Shown here one piece after another: positions 53,808 to 62,067 of a stretch of 64,000 nucleotides of DNA. The notes under the pieces are model-generated. The model did no database searches. It was not told the origin of the DNA and saw only the letters and a program-made list of their open reading frames with translations. Origin of the DNA: Candidatus Binatia bacterium (GTDB taxonomy: Bacteria > Desulfobacterota > Binatia > UBA12015); assembly GCA_029243485.1 (NCBI GenBank), contig JAQWRY010000071.1, positions 20,420-84,419 on the forward strand. The letters are read 5' to 3'. The position numbers and the translations under genes are program-made. Each line of letters opens with the position of its first letter. Position 1 is the stretch's first letter.

Positions 53808-54872
53808 TCAAGTCGTCCAGTACATCCAGGTCGACGTCACAGCGATCGCCGACACGTAACCCAGCGGAAAGATCCACCGGCAGTGAAGGTCCACTCGATC
53901 GCCGAGCGCGTAGTCCCCCAGCTGGTCGATCCATCCGACCGCGAGGTTTACGATCACACTCGCGCAGATCGTGATGAAACTGATGAGCAGGTACGTGCTG
54001 AGGATCGTCGCGTACGAGATCTTCGGCATGAGCCCGCTGATCGTGATCTGGTAGGCGACGATGGTCAGGATGCCGATGAACGAGATGTCCATCCGGTCGC
54101 CCAGCGTCGAGCGGCTCATCCAGAACACGGACCAGGACAGCACCACCAGCATCGTCAGCGGGAAGAGCACCAGGCGCATCAAGTATCCGGGGTTCCGGTG
54201 CATTTCGATGTTGAAAATGTAGACCGACGTGGGCGCTTTGGTATTTCCGCCGTAGGCCGGAAGGTATGCATCGACGGCGGCGCTGACGACGGGCGGCCTC
54301 CACTGCGGAACGTGGATCCAGTGGTCGTCGTCTTCCCACTTTCCGGTCGTCGATGGATCCTCGCGAAGCACCACCATACTCGAGTCAAAGCCGAGCACTT
54401 CGAAGCGGGCGTAGAGGTCTTGGTCGTCGAACGGGAGGCGACGCAGATCCATGCGCGCCTCGGCGATGGCGTCGATCTCCTCGACGTAGGTCATGCTCCC
54501 GTCGTCCTCGATCCGAAGCATGAGTCCTTGCCGCTCGTATCTGCCGGCTTCATTCGCGAGGATCAGTTGCGGCCACCAGCCGTCGAAAACCTCGAAGAAC
54601 TGGTAATTGCCCTGGTAGAACTTCTCGCGGTAGCCGGTCTCGTCCGAATCGAACGCCTGCCGCGGATCCTTCCAGCGCATCGTCACGATGCCTTCGAACT
54701 GAATCGTCTCCTGCTCTTCGTCGACGTCGGAGATGTCGCTCAAGTAGAACCCGACGTTGACGATGACGGGCCCGTCGTCGGTTGGCGGGCCGAGAATGTG
54801 GCTCGCTGCATGGGCGTTGGGTCCTACGAATAGCGAAGCGGCGGCGACCAGCCAGACGAGAATGCGGCGCAT
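53808..54872 (-). CDS. prokaryotic pentameric ligand-gated ion channel (ELIC/GLIC type)
   Basis: A 354-residue Cys-loop receptor homologue. After a signal peptide (LVWLVAAASLFVGPNAHA) comes the beta-sandwich ligand-binding domain: GPVIVNVGFYLSDISDVDEE, FEGIVTMRWKDPR, RRLPFDDQDLYARFEVLG. Four membrane helices follow: M1 YLMRLVLFPLTMLVVLSWSV, M2 MDISFIGILTIVAYQITISG with LMPKISY, M3 ATILSTYLLISFITICASVI, and a C-terminal M4. The M2-M3 stretch is strikingly close to ELIC (LTVVAYAFYTSNILP). Bacterial members lack the Cys-loop cysteines, as here. A cation channel gated by small amines or protons is likely; the ligand is unknown. Confidence 0.93.
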   Translation of the reverse strand: MRRILVWLVAAASLFVGPNAHAASHILGPPTDDGPVIVNVGFYLSDISDVDEEQETIQFEGIVTMRWKDPRQAFDSDETGYREKFYQGNYQFFEVFDGWWPQLILANEAGRYERQGLMLRIEDDGSMTYVEEIDAIAEARMDLRRLPFDDQDLYARFEVLGFDSSMVVLREDPSTTGKWEDDDHWIHVPQWRPPVVSAAVDAYLPAYGGNTKAPTSVYIFNIEMHRNPGYLMRLVLFPLTMLVVLSWSVFWMSRSTLGDRMDISFIGILTIVAYQITISGLMPKISYATILSTYLLISFITICASVIVNLAVGWIDQLGDYALGDRVDLHCRWIFPLGYVSAIAVTSTWMYWTT

Positions 54873-55101
54873 CTGCGGTAGGATAAGTGCCGGGCGTGAC
54901 GGCGTCGAGCGGGCGACTCAGCGCGGTGGCTGACCCTTCGTCACGCCCTGGAACTACTTGGAAGTCGATCCGGCTCCAGGATCCTTGGGCGCTCCCGGTC
55001 CCGTAGGGGGGCCGCGGCTGTGCTGCGGCGTCTGCGGGGTGACGTAGGGGGTCCACTTAAGGGGGCTGTCGGTCGACTCGGCAAGGCGGTAATAAGAAGG
55101 C

Positions 55102-56205
55102 GTGACGGCCACTGTTCTCGAAAAACCGGTTCCGCGTCTCTCTCGAATTCTGCGGGGTGTTGGCGTCGCCTCGTCGATGTCACTGCTGCTCTCGTGCGGT
55201 GACACCGGGACAGATCCGACGGTCGCTCCCGAGCCTCCGTGCTCCGGCAACATCGTCGACACGTCGAGCGAGGTTACGCCCATCCACGATCCTGCGATCG
55301 CGAAGGAGGATGGCACCTACTACATCTACTCGTCGAGTCCGCTCGCCTCGTTCTACACGTCGCCCGACATGAAGAAGTGGACGCGTGCGGGGCAGGTGTT
55401 CGACCAGTTTCCGCCATGGGTGACCGAAGAGTTGCCGAACCCCGATCACATCGGTGCGCCCGACATCACGTTCTTCCGTGGCCGTTGGGTCATGTACTAC
55501 CAGAGCCACATCGGAGGTACGTGCAACGCCGGTATGGCTTACGCGACGAACGTCACTCTCGACCCGGCCGACCCGCAATACGAGTGGATCGACAGTGGGC
55601 TCGTCCTGCGTTCGACGCCGCTGTTCGAGAACCTCGACCTCATCTGCGGCGTCGACGACGTTTGGTACAACGCGATCGATCCGCATCTGTTCGTCGATGA
55701 CGACGGCACGGCTTCGCTCTTGTTCGGCTCGACGCTCGGTGGCCTCTTCCTGGTCGAGATCGACCAGGACACTCTGCGGCCGACGCAGCACCCGCGCGAT
55801 TTCGTGATCCTAGCGGCGCGCGACCTCCTGCAAGAAGATCCGATCATCGAGGCGCCCTACGTCATCAAGCGCGATGGCTACTACTACCTGTTCCTCTCCC
55901 ACAACAGCTGCTGCCAGGGCGAGGACACGAAGTACAAGATCCTCGTCGGCCGCTCGAAGAATCTCGCGGGGCCCTACGTCGACCGCGATGGCGTCTCGCT
56001 ACTGGAAGAGGGCGGCACGGTCCTCATCGAGCGCGAAGGCAACCTGATCGGTACCGGCCACGCCGACGTGTACTCCGAGGACGGCTACGACTGGCTCGTG
56101 CACCACGCGTACGACGCCGATCGGGACTACGAGCCGACGCTCAACATTCGCCGCCTGGTGTGGGACGGCGCTGGTTGGCCGTCCGCGTGTCAGTTGGGCC
56201 AATAA
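55102..56205 (+). CDS. glycoside hydrolase family 43 (arabinanase/arabinofuranosidase-like) lipoprotein
   Basis: A 367-residue exported five-bladed propeller hydrolase. Lipoprotein-like signal GVGVASSMSLLLSC. Catalytic base region TPIHDPAIAKEDGTYYIYSS, APDITFFRGRWVMYYQSHIG, the pKa-tuning Asp in NAIDPHLFVDDDGTASLLFG and the general acid Glu in PIIEAPYVIKRDGYYYLFLS. GH43 enzymes release arabinose or xylose from plant hemicellulose or pectin. GTG start with AGAAGG close by. It is followed at 38 bases by an esterase that would remove feruloyl groups from the same polymer. Confidence 0.92.
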   Translation: MTATVLEKPVPRLSRILRGVGVASSMSLLLSCGDTGTDPTVAPEPPCSGNIVDTSSEVTPIHDPAIAKEDGTYYIYSSSPLASFYTSPDMKKWTRAGQVFDQFPPWVTEELPNPDHIGAPDITFFRGRWVMYYQSHIGGTCNAGMAYATNVTLDPADPQYEWIDSGLVLRSTPLFENLDLICGVDDVWYNAIDPHLFVDDDGTASLLFGSTLGGLFLVEIDQDTLRPTQHPRDFVILAARDLLQEDPIIEAPYVIKRDGYYYLFLSHNSCCQGEDTKYKILVGRSKNLAGPYVDRDGVSLLEEGGTVLIEREGNLIGTGHADVYSEDGYDWLVHHAYDADRDYEPTLNIRRLVWDGAGWPSACQLGQ

Positions 56206-56243
56206 GTCGAGCCGTTTCGGAAGCGTATGATAGGTATTGGACT

Positions 56244-57164
56244 ATGAAGAACTTGCTTCCCGTGTTTGCGCTCCTTCTCGTGGCGTGCGGCAGTGGTGCG
56301 ACGACGGCGACGGAGGAAAACAATGGTGCGCCTCGAGCTTCTTCGGGTTGTGGCCTCGGCTCTCTAGAGGCTGGTACCCACGCGTTCACGTTCGACTACG
56401 GCGGGCTCGAGCGTACCTATGAGGTGCACGTCCCGGCGATCTACGATGACAACACGGCGACGCCCCTTCTCTTGAACCTACATCCGTTGGTGCTCGGCGG
56501 GCAGCTGCACGGCATCTGGACTAGTGAGTCCCGCCAGAACGTGAAGTCCGAAGAAGCCGGGTTCATCGTGTTGCAGCCGGACGGAACCGGGGGCCTTGCG
56601 TCCTGGAACGGGGGCGATCGTTGCTGCTCGCCGGCCAGCACCGAGGGCGTGGACGACGTCGGATTTATCGACGCGCTCGTCCGTCACACCCAAGCACAGC
56701 TCTGCATCGACGAGCGCCGGGTCTATGCCACCGGCATGAGCAACGGCGGCTACCTCTCGCACCGAATTGCGTGCGAGTTCCCCGGGCGCCTCGCGGCAAT
56801 CGCTCCGGTGGTAGGTAGTCTTTCGCAGGAACTCGTCTGCGAGGATGGTCGTGGTGTGCCGGTCTTGCAGCTGAGCGGGCGTGAAGACTCGCTCGCCTCA
56901 CGCCAACAAAGTGTCGACTCGTGGATCGACGTGAACAAGTGCAGCGACTCGACGACGATCACGCACCAGGTCGGCGGCGTGACGTGCACGACGCATGACG
57001 ATTGCAAAGACGGCGCGGTCGTCACCCATTGCATCGTCGACGACGGCGGTCACTGCTCGTTCTCCGATGCCGATCCGCAGCTCTCCCCGGGATGCGCGGC
57101 GCGCGACGATATCACGTCGCAGGATCTGATCTGGGACTTCTTCTCGCAGTGGCACCTGCCCTGA
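56244..57164 (+). CDS. feruloyl esterase/PHB-depolymerase-like (LpqC family) lipoprotein
   Basis: A 306-residue alpha/beta hydrolase with a lipoprotein signal (KNLLPVFALLLVACGSG). The nucleophile elbow is VYATGMSNGGYLSHRIACEF (GxSxG), the acid lies in LQLSGREDSLASR and the histidine in HCIVDDGGHCSFSD. The oxyanion region is TPLLLNLHPLVLGGQ. Such enzymes cleave ferulate esters of arabinoxylan or polyhydroxybutyrate. The GH43 neighbour favours the plant-polymer role. Many Cys in the C-terminal part suggest disulfides. Confidence 0.9.
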   Translation: MKNLLPVFALLLVACGSGATTATEENNGAPRASSGCGLGSLEAGTHAFTFDYGGLERTYEVHVPAIYDDNTATPLLLNLHPLVLGGQLHGIWTSESRQNVKSEEAGFIVLQPDGTGGLASWNGGDRCCSPASTEGVDDVGFIDALVRHTQAQLCIDERRVYATGMSNGGYLSHRIACEFPGRLAAIAPVVGSLSQELVCEDGRGVPVLQLSGREDSLASRQQSVDSWIDVNKCSDSTTITHQVGGVTCTTHDDCKDGAVVTHCIVDDGGHCSFSDADPQLSPGCAARDDITSQDLIWDFFSQWHLP

Positions 57165-57177
57165 GGCTCTTCGTCCT

Positions 57178-58203
57178 GTGAGCTCTTCCTCAGCAGGCTA
57201 TGACGCGATTCTCCTCGTGTCGTTCGGCGGCCCCGAAGGGCCGGACGAAGTCATGCCGTTCCTCGAGAACGTCCTGCGTGGGCGGAACGTTCCGCGCGAG
57301 CGGATGCTCGAGGTCTCCGAGCACTACCTGAAGCGTGGCGGCGTGAGCCCGATCAACGCGCAATGCCGTTCGCTACTCGACGCGATGAAGGCCGAGTTCC
57401 GCGAGCACGGCATCGAGCTTCCCGTCTACTGGGGAAACCGGAACTGGAAGCCGATGCTCGCCGACACGGTCGCCGAGATGAAGGAGGATGGGATCCAGCG
57501 CGCACTCGCGTTCGTTCTGTCGTCGACGAGTTCCTACTCGAGTTGCCGGCAGTATCGTGAGGACATCGAGCGCGCGCGAGGCGAGGCGGGTGACGGTGCG
57601 CCGGAGATCGACAAGCTCCGCGTGTTCTACAACCATCCGGACTTCATCGGCGCGAGTGTGAAGTCGGTCGCAGGTGCGATCGAGCGAGTCCCGGAGGCGC
57701 GGCGCGAGCAGTTGCGGATAGCCTTCACGGCGCACAGCATTCCGAAGTCGATGAGCGAGACGTCGGACTACGTGGAGCAGCTGACCGAAGCGTCGCAGCT
57801 GATCGCGGACCGGGTGGGCGTCGATGCCGGGCGTTGGTCGCTCGTCTACCAGAGCCGAAGCGGACCGCCGCAGGTGCCGTGGCTCGAGCCGGACATCGTT
57901 GATCATCTGCGCAATCTACACGGCAACGGCGCGCGCGATGTGGTGGTGATGCCCGTCGGGTTCCTATCAGATCACATGGAGGTCGTGCACGATCTCGATG
58001 ACGAAGCGGCGTCGGCCTGCGAGGAACTGGGCCTCAACATGGTTCGTGCGTCGACCGTCGGCGTGGATCCGCAGTTCCTGGGGATGATCCGGAAGCTCGT
58101 ACTGGAGCGACTTTCCGGGGCGACGCGGGAGAGCCTCGGCCGCTTCGGCCCGGGGCCAGACGTCTGCGCGGTGGACTGCTGTCCCGCGCCGGTTCGGCGC
58201 TAG
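57178..58203 (+). CDS. hemH: ferrochelatase
   Basis: A 341-residue enzyme that inserts Fe2+ into protoporphyrin or coproporphyrin in heme synthesis. AILLVSFGGPEGPDEVMPFL, VYWGNRNWKPMLADTVAEMK, the catalytic histidine in IAFTAHSIPKSMSETSDYVE, SLVYQSRSGPPQVPWLEPD and the glutamate motif VMPVGFLSDHMEVVHDLDDE are all present. The C-terminal CAVDCC resembles the [2Fe-2S]-ligand Cys of some ferrochelatases. GTG start at 57178, 13 bases after the esterase. No other heme genes are near; nearby c-type heme proteins would need heme. Confidence 0.93.
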   Translation: MSSSSAGYDAILLVSFGGPEGPDEVMPFLENVLRGRNVPRERMLEVSEHYLKRGGVSPINAQCRSLLDAMKAEFREHGIELPVYWGNRNWKPMLADTVAEMKEDGIQRALAFVLSSTSSYSSCRQYREDIERARGEAGDGAPEIDKLRVFYNHPDFIGASVKSVAGAIERVPEARREQLRIAFTAHSIPKSMSETSDYVEQLTEASQLIADRVGVDAGRWSLVYQSRSGPPQVPWLEPDIVDHLRNLHGNGARDVVVMPVGFLSDHMEVVHDLDDEAASACEELGLNMVRASTVGVDPQFLGMIRKLVLERLSGATRESLGRFGPGPDVCAVDCCPAPVRR

Positions 58204-58273
58204 TTCTGCAGCCACCGCACCGGCTCGAAGAAGAGTCTTGCGCCGCCTTGCGTCCCGCCGTAGCTGTTCATTC

Positions 58274-59116
58274 ATGGATACGAGAAACCTGCGCGGCAAG
58301 ACCGCTCTGGTGACCGGTGCCGGCAGTGGCATCGGCAAGGAGACTGCCCTTCTTCTCGGAACGCACGGAGCGGATCTCGTTCTTTGCGACGTCGACGAGA
58401 AGGGGCTCGCCGAGACGGAAGCGAGCCTTCGAGAGATGGGTCGCGAGGTCTTCGCGATGCGCGTGGACGTCGCCGACCGCGAGCAGATGAGTGCGTTCGC
58501 CAATGCCGTGCACGAGCGTATCGAGGCGGTCGACCTTCTGGTGAACAACGCAGGCGTCGGTCTCGGTGGCGGCTTTGCCGACACCTCTCTCGATGATTGG
58601 GATTGGATCCTCGGCATTAACCTGAAGGGCGTGGTGCACGGCTGCCACTTCTTCGTGCCAAAGATGGTCGCACGCGGCGCGGGTGGGCACGTGGTGAACG
58701 TCTCTTCGTCGGCTGGGTTCTTCGCAAGCGAAGCATTGTGCGCCTATTCGACCACGAAGTTCGGAGTGCTCGGTCTCTCGGAGGCGCTGCGCGAAGAGCT
58801 GCATCGATCGGGGATCGGCGTCTCGACGATTTGCCCTGGCATCATCGACACGCAGATCACGAAGACGTCCCGCTTCCGTGGCGCGTTCGACACGACGGAG
58901 ATGCGCGAGCAGCTCGTCGGGGCGTACGCTAAACGGAACTACACGCCGGCCCGCGTTGCCAAGAATATCTTGAAGGCGGTCGATCGAAATCGCGGTGTGA
59001 CGCCGGTCTCTCCGGAGGCGTGGATCATGTACTACATGAAGCGTCTGATCCCCGTGACGGTGGGCCGAGTCTCCCGGATCATGGGCGAGCGGCAGCGACG
59101 TTCCCTGGAGAATTGA
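58274..59116 (+). CDS. short-chain dehydrogenase/reductase
   Basis: A 280-residue classical SDR: TALVTGAGSGIGKETALLLG, DVADREQMSAFANAVHER, VDLLVNNAGVGLGGGFAD, VNVSSSAGFFASEALCAYST with catalytic Tyr-x3-Lys (YSTTK), and GVSTICPGIIDTQITKTSRF. The C-terminal extension (PEAWIMYYMKRLIPVTVGRV) is typical of membrane-associated SDRs of the adipocyte/AcrC group. The ATG at 58274 is chosen because it begins the usual MDTRNLRGKTALVTG. Substrate unknown. Confidence 0.88.
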   Translation: MDTRNLRGKTALVTGAGSGIGKETALLLGTHGADLVLCDVDEKGLAETEASLREMGREVFAMRVDVADREQMSAFANAVHERIEAVDLLVNNAGVGLGGGFADTSLDDWDWILGINLKGVVHGCHFFVPKMVARGAGGHVVNVSSSAGFFASEALCAYSTTKFGVLGLSEALREELHRSGIGVSTICPGIIDTQITKTSRFRGAFDTTEMREQLVGAYAKRNYTPARVAKNILKAVDRNRGVTPVSPEAWIMYYMKRLIPVTVGRVSRIMGERQRRSLEN

Positions 59117-59154
59117 CGGTCGACGGCCCTTATGGCCTGCGATAGGAGTGCCTC

Positions 59155-60927
59155 ATGAGCATGAAGATCCTGGCCTCGGTGCTGGGTTTGTTGGCTCTCG
59201 CGACAAATGTCGCCGCCGCCCCGGTGCGCGGCCGAGTGACCGATACGACCGGCGAACCGGTCGCGGGTGCAATGGTGTCGCTGTCGTACGGTGCGCCGTC
59301 GCACGTAACGACGGTGTTCAGCGACGACGATGGTCGGTTCCGAACGCCATCTCTCGAAGAGAGTCCAGATCGACTGCGCGCCCGTCGTATCGGTTGGAAG
59401 GATTTGGATCTCGACGCGAGCCAGATGCCGCACGATGCGAGCGCTTCGCCGATGGAGCTCGTGATGGAGCCGGAGACGAATCCGGCGATGGTCGCTTCGC
59501 AGCTGCCTTCGAATCGTTGGTTCGCATTGTTTCTCGAGGAGATCGAGGACGAGGAGCATCGCGAGGAGTTCGTGCGGCAGTGCACCTACTGTCACCAGCA
59601 AGGCAGTCTCGCGACGCGCGCGACGCGCACGGAAGAGGAGTGGCAGAAGATCCTCGCCCTCATGTCGCGAATGGGCGCGGGCCTCTCGCCCGAGCTGCGT
59701 GAGCAGGTGCCCTCGCTCTTTACCAAGGCATACGAACCGACCCGTGCCGTCGCGGCTCTCACGGCGAACATGGGCGCGCCGGACTTCGCGCCGCCTCCCT
59801 CCGCGATCGTACGGCAGTCGGCGGTCGAGGAATGGGTGCTCGGTCACGAAGCGTCGATGCAGCACGACCTTGTCGTGCACCCCGACGGTCGCGTGTACTC
59901 GGTCGATATGACGCAGGACCAATTGTACCGCCTCGACCCGCGCGTGGCGGACGGCGACCGGAAGAGTTTTCAGGTACCGCGCGGCGAACTGCCATTGGGT
60001 GGCATCTTCGCGGGCTTGAACCCGTCGGTTCCGAACGCGAACGCCCACGTGGGGCCGCACTCGCTGCAGGTCGCACCCGACGGGGCGATCTGGATGACGC
60101 TGGCGCTTGGAAACCGGCTCGCACGGTTCGACCCGGTAACGGAGGAGTGGTCGATCCATCCACTCGAGTCCGGCTACTATCCGCACACGCTTCGCTTCGA
60201 TGGCCGAGGTCGCGTCTGGTACACGATGGCCGCCTCGAATCACGTCGGGATGTACGACCCGGCGACCGACGAACATCACTCGATTCAGCTCCCGGCTCCG
60301 ACGTGGGGTCAGGCGATCGCCTCGCGGCTCATGCCGGCGTTTCTCTGGCTCGCAGACCGCATCGACTTGACGGACGCGGGCTCCGCGAGTGAGGGAATGG
60401 CCGCTCCGGTTCCGTACGGCATCGACGTCGCGCCGAACGGCGCCATTTGGTTCAGCCAACTGAACGCCCACCGTATCGGTCGAATTGATCCAGATTCGTT
60501 CGATGTGGAGATCGTCGAGACTCCGTTCACCGGGCCACGACGCCTGCGCTTCGACGCGGATGGCAAGCTGTGGATCCCGGCGTTCTCGGCCGGCGCACTC
60601 GCACGGTTCGATCCGGAGACGCGAGAGTTCAAGTCGTGGCCGCTTCCCATCGAACCCATCGGCAGCGAGACGCCGTATGCTTTGAACGTGAACAAGGCGG
60701 ACGGGAGCGTGTGGGTTTGTGGAACCAACAGCGATACGCTGATCCGCTTCGACCCGGTGCAGGAGAAGTTCACGGTGTTCCCGCTGCCGACGCAGGTGAC
60801 GTATACACGGGAGATCGACTTCGATGACCAGGGGCGCGTCTGGACGTCGAATTCGAATCTGCCGACCTGGCAGATCGAGGATGCGCAGCCGAAGGTGATT
60901 CGCCTGGATCCGGATGCGCTTTCCTGA
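59155..60927 (+). CDS. secreted Vgb-like propeller with regulatory-like domain and a heme-c motif
   Basis: A 590-residue exported protein. Signal peptide KILASVLGLLALATNVAAA; residues 22-100 form a carboxypeptidase-regulatory-like beta-sandwich (GRVTDTTGEPVAGAMVSLSY). Then EEFVRQCTYCHQQGSLATRA gives a CxxCH heme-c site. The rest is a propeller of virginiamycin-B-lyase type with repeats such as QVAPDGAIWMTLALGNRLAR, RFDGRGRVWYTMAASNHVGM and DVAPNGAIWFSQLNAHRIGR. Probably a periplasmic lyase or binding protein with a heme module rather than an antibiotic enzyme. Its end overlaps the next lipoprotein gene. Confidence 0.85.
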   Translation: MSMKILASVLGLLALATNVAAAPVRGRVTDTTGEPVAGAMVSLSYGAPSHVTTVFSDDDGRFRTPSLEESPDRLRARRIGWKDLDLDASQMPHDASASPMELVMEPETNPAMVASQLPSNRWFALFLEEIEDEEHREEFVRQCTYCHQQGSLATRATRTEEEWQKILALMSRMGAGLSPELREQVPSLFTKAYEPTRAVAALTANMGAPDFAPPPSAIVRQSAVEEWVLGHEASMQHDLVVHPDGRVYSVDMTQDQLYRLDPRVADGDRKSFQVPRGELPLGGIFAGLNPSVPNANAHVGPHSLQVAPDGAIWMTLALGNRLARFDPVTEEWSIHPLESGYYPHTLRFDGRGRVWYTMAASNHVGMYDPATDEHHSIQLPAPTWGQAIASRLMPAFLWLADRIDLTDAGSASEGMAAPVPYGIDVAPNGAIWFSQLNAHRIGRIDPDSFDVEIVETPFTGPRRLRFDADGKLWIPAFSAGALARFDPETREFKSWPLPIEPIGSETPYALNVNKADGSVWVCGTNSDTLIRFDPVQEKFTVFPLPTQVTYTREIDFDDQGRVWTSNSNLPTWQIEDAQPKVIRLDPDALS

Positions 60928-61435
60928 GGGCTTGCTCGCCCTAGTGGCCCTCGTCGGGGTGCTCGCCTCGTCGTGCGCCTCGGGGGTTCGGAAGGACGAC
61001 GAGGCGGCTCGTTCCGCGGAAGCGGATTCGTTGCTGGCAGGACTCGCTGCCGATGAGCCCCGCCCCGGAGAGTTGCGGGTACGACTCGTCTTCGGAGCGC
61101 GAGCCGATCTCGACCTCTTCGTGACGGACCCGGCGCAGGAGACAGTCTACTTCGCGAACTCTCCGAGTCGGTCCGGCGGGAGTCTCGTAGGCGACGTGCG
61201 GTGTGGGGATCCGGAGCCTCGCGTCGAGACGGTCGTGTTCCCGGATGCGGGCGCGGGGCGATATCGAGTCGGAGTCGATTACCCGAAGACGTGCGACGGG
61301 GTCGATGACGCCGCGGCGTTCGTGCTCGTGGTGGACGGGGAAGGGGTGTCGGAGGTTCGACGGGGGACGAGCACGCCGGGCATCTTCCAGCCGATCGTCA
61401 TCGAGGTGGACTGGGAGTCGCCCGAGGGCCGGTAG
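60914..61435 (+). CDS. lipoprotein with YfaP/PPC-like beta domain
   Basis: A 173-residue lipoprotein (signal LLALVALVGVLASSC). The mature part, RVRLVFGARADLDLFVTDPA, ETVYFANSPSRSGGSLVGDV, RVETVVFPDAGAGRYRVGVD, resembles YfaP/pre-peptidase C-terminal beta-sandwich domains found in secreted proteins. Two cysteines (RCGDP, KTCDG) may pair. The ATG lies inside the last codons of the propeller gene (14-base overlap), so the two are coupled and may form a complex. The stop TAG touches the 95-bp repeat. Confidence 0.8.
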   Translation: MRFPEGLLALVALVGVLASSCASGVRKDDEAARSAEADSLLAGLAADEPRPGELRVRLVFGARADLDLFVTDPAQETVYFANSPSRSGGSLVGDVRCGDPEPRVETVVFPDAGAGRYRVGVDYPKTCDGVDDAAAFVLVVDGEGVSEVRRGTSTPGIFQPIVIEVDWESPEGR

Positions 61436-61529
61436 CGGATAGCCGACATGAAGCCCCTTTTTGGCCCCAAGCCGACATAACGGCGCCTTATCAGACGTTT
61501 GGGTGCGCCTCCTTCTGCTCATGGGCGGG
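61435..61529 (+). repeat. 95-bp interspersed repeat, copy 1
   Basis: About 85-90 percent identical to 63693-63788 in the same orientation. Shared blocks include GCGGATAGCCGACATGAAGC, CCCTTTTTGG and AACGGCGCCTTATC. No coding role fits both copies. Copy 1 abuts an IS91 fragment and copy 2 lies before an IS3 gene. Confidence 0.85.
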
Positions 61530-61670
61530 CAGCTCCATCCCGCTCCGCCGCCAAGAAACGAAGACGTCGGTCGGCTGCTCGTACAGATCCGCAGACGCGT
61601 GCTGCGCCTACTCGAGCGCCGCGGCATCTCGTTCGACGATGAATCGAGGGGCACGCTCGCCGAAGAGTCC
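61530..61670 (+). pseudogene. IS91-family transposase fragment
   Basis: Plus-strand reading LHPAPPPRNEDVGRLLVQIR then RRVLRLLERRGISFDDESRG and TLAEES matches the internal HPxPPP...RRVLRLLERRG segment of IS91-type (Y2, rolling-circle) transposases. Neither the zinc-binding start nor the catalytic tyrosines are present. It is fused to a TonB-receptor remnant in another frame. Confidence 0.65.
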
Positions 61671-61677
61671 GCGGCCC

Positions 61678-61890
61678 GGAAACGCCGAGAACACCTCCCG
61701 GTTGCCCGGGTATGTACGGTTCGACACGGCGCTCTCGTACCAGCGTCCAATCACCGATCGTCTTTTGTTCCGCGCGCAGCTGAACGCGACGAATCTCTCC
61801 GACTCCGAATACTACGCTTCATCGGCGAACACGGCGACCGTGTAGCCTGGGTATCCCCTACGATTCATCGGCACGATTGGACTCGACTTT
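61678..61890 (+). pseudogene. C-terminal remnant of a TonB-dependent siderophore receptor
   Basis: NAENTSRLPGYVRFDTALSY, QRPITDRLLFRAQLNATNLS and DSEYYASSANTATV followed by a TAG, then PGYPLRFIGTIGLDF in the same frame. This is the last strands of a siderophore-receptor beta-barrel with an aromatic-codon-to-TAG change (VYPG expected) four strands from the end and a lost terminal stop. Everything upstream is missing. Region 61891-62067 shows no gene. Confidence 0.75.
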
Positions 61891-62067
61891 TTAAACGCGT
61901 CGCGCACGGCGCGCTTAGATCGGCTCTGACTGGCGCGTGACCGCCATCCGAACTGCCGAGGCATCGACGAAGAAAGTCTCGCCCCCATGCGCTCGCTCCG
62001 AGAGACGGAGGGCCTCCCTCATGCGGGGAGGGCCCCCTCTCCAGTTCGGGCCCGCAATGACGTGCGG

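Noticed and set aside
54954..55101. Minus-strand proline-rich ORF end (PQTPQHSRGPPTGPGAPK) in the divergent region before the GH43 gene
   Set aside because: No start codon with a ribosome site, and its upstream part is antisense to the GH43 gene.
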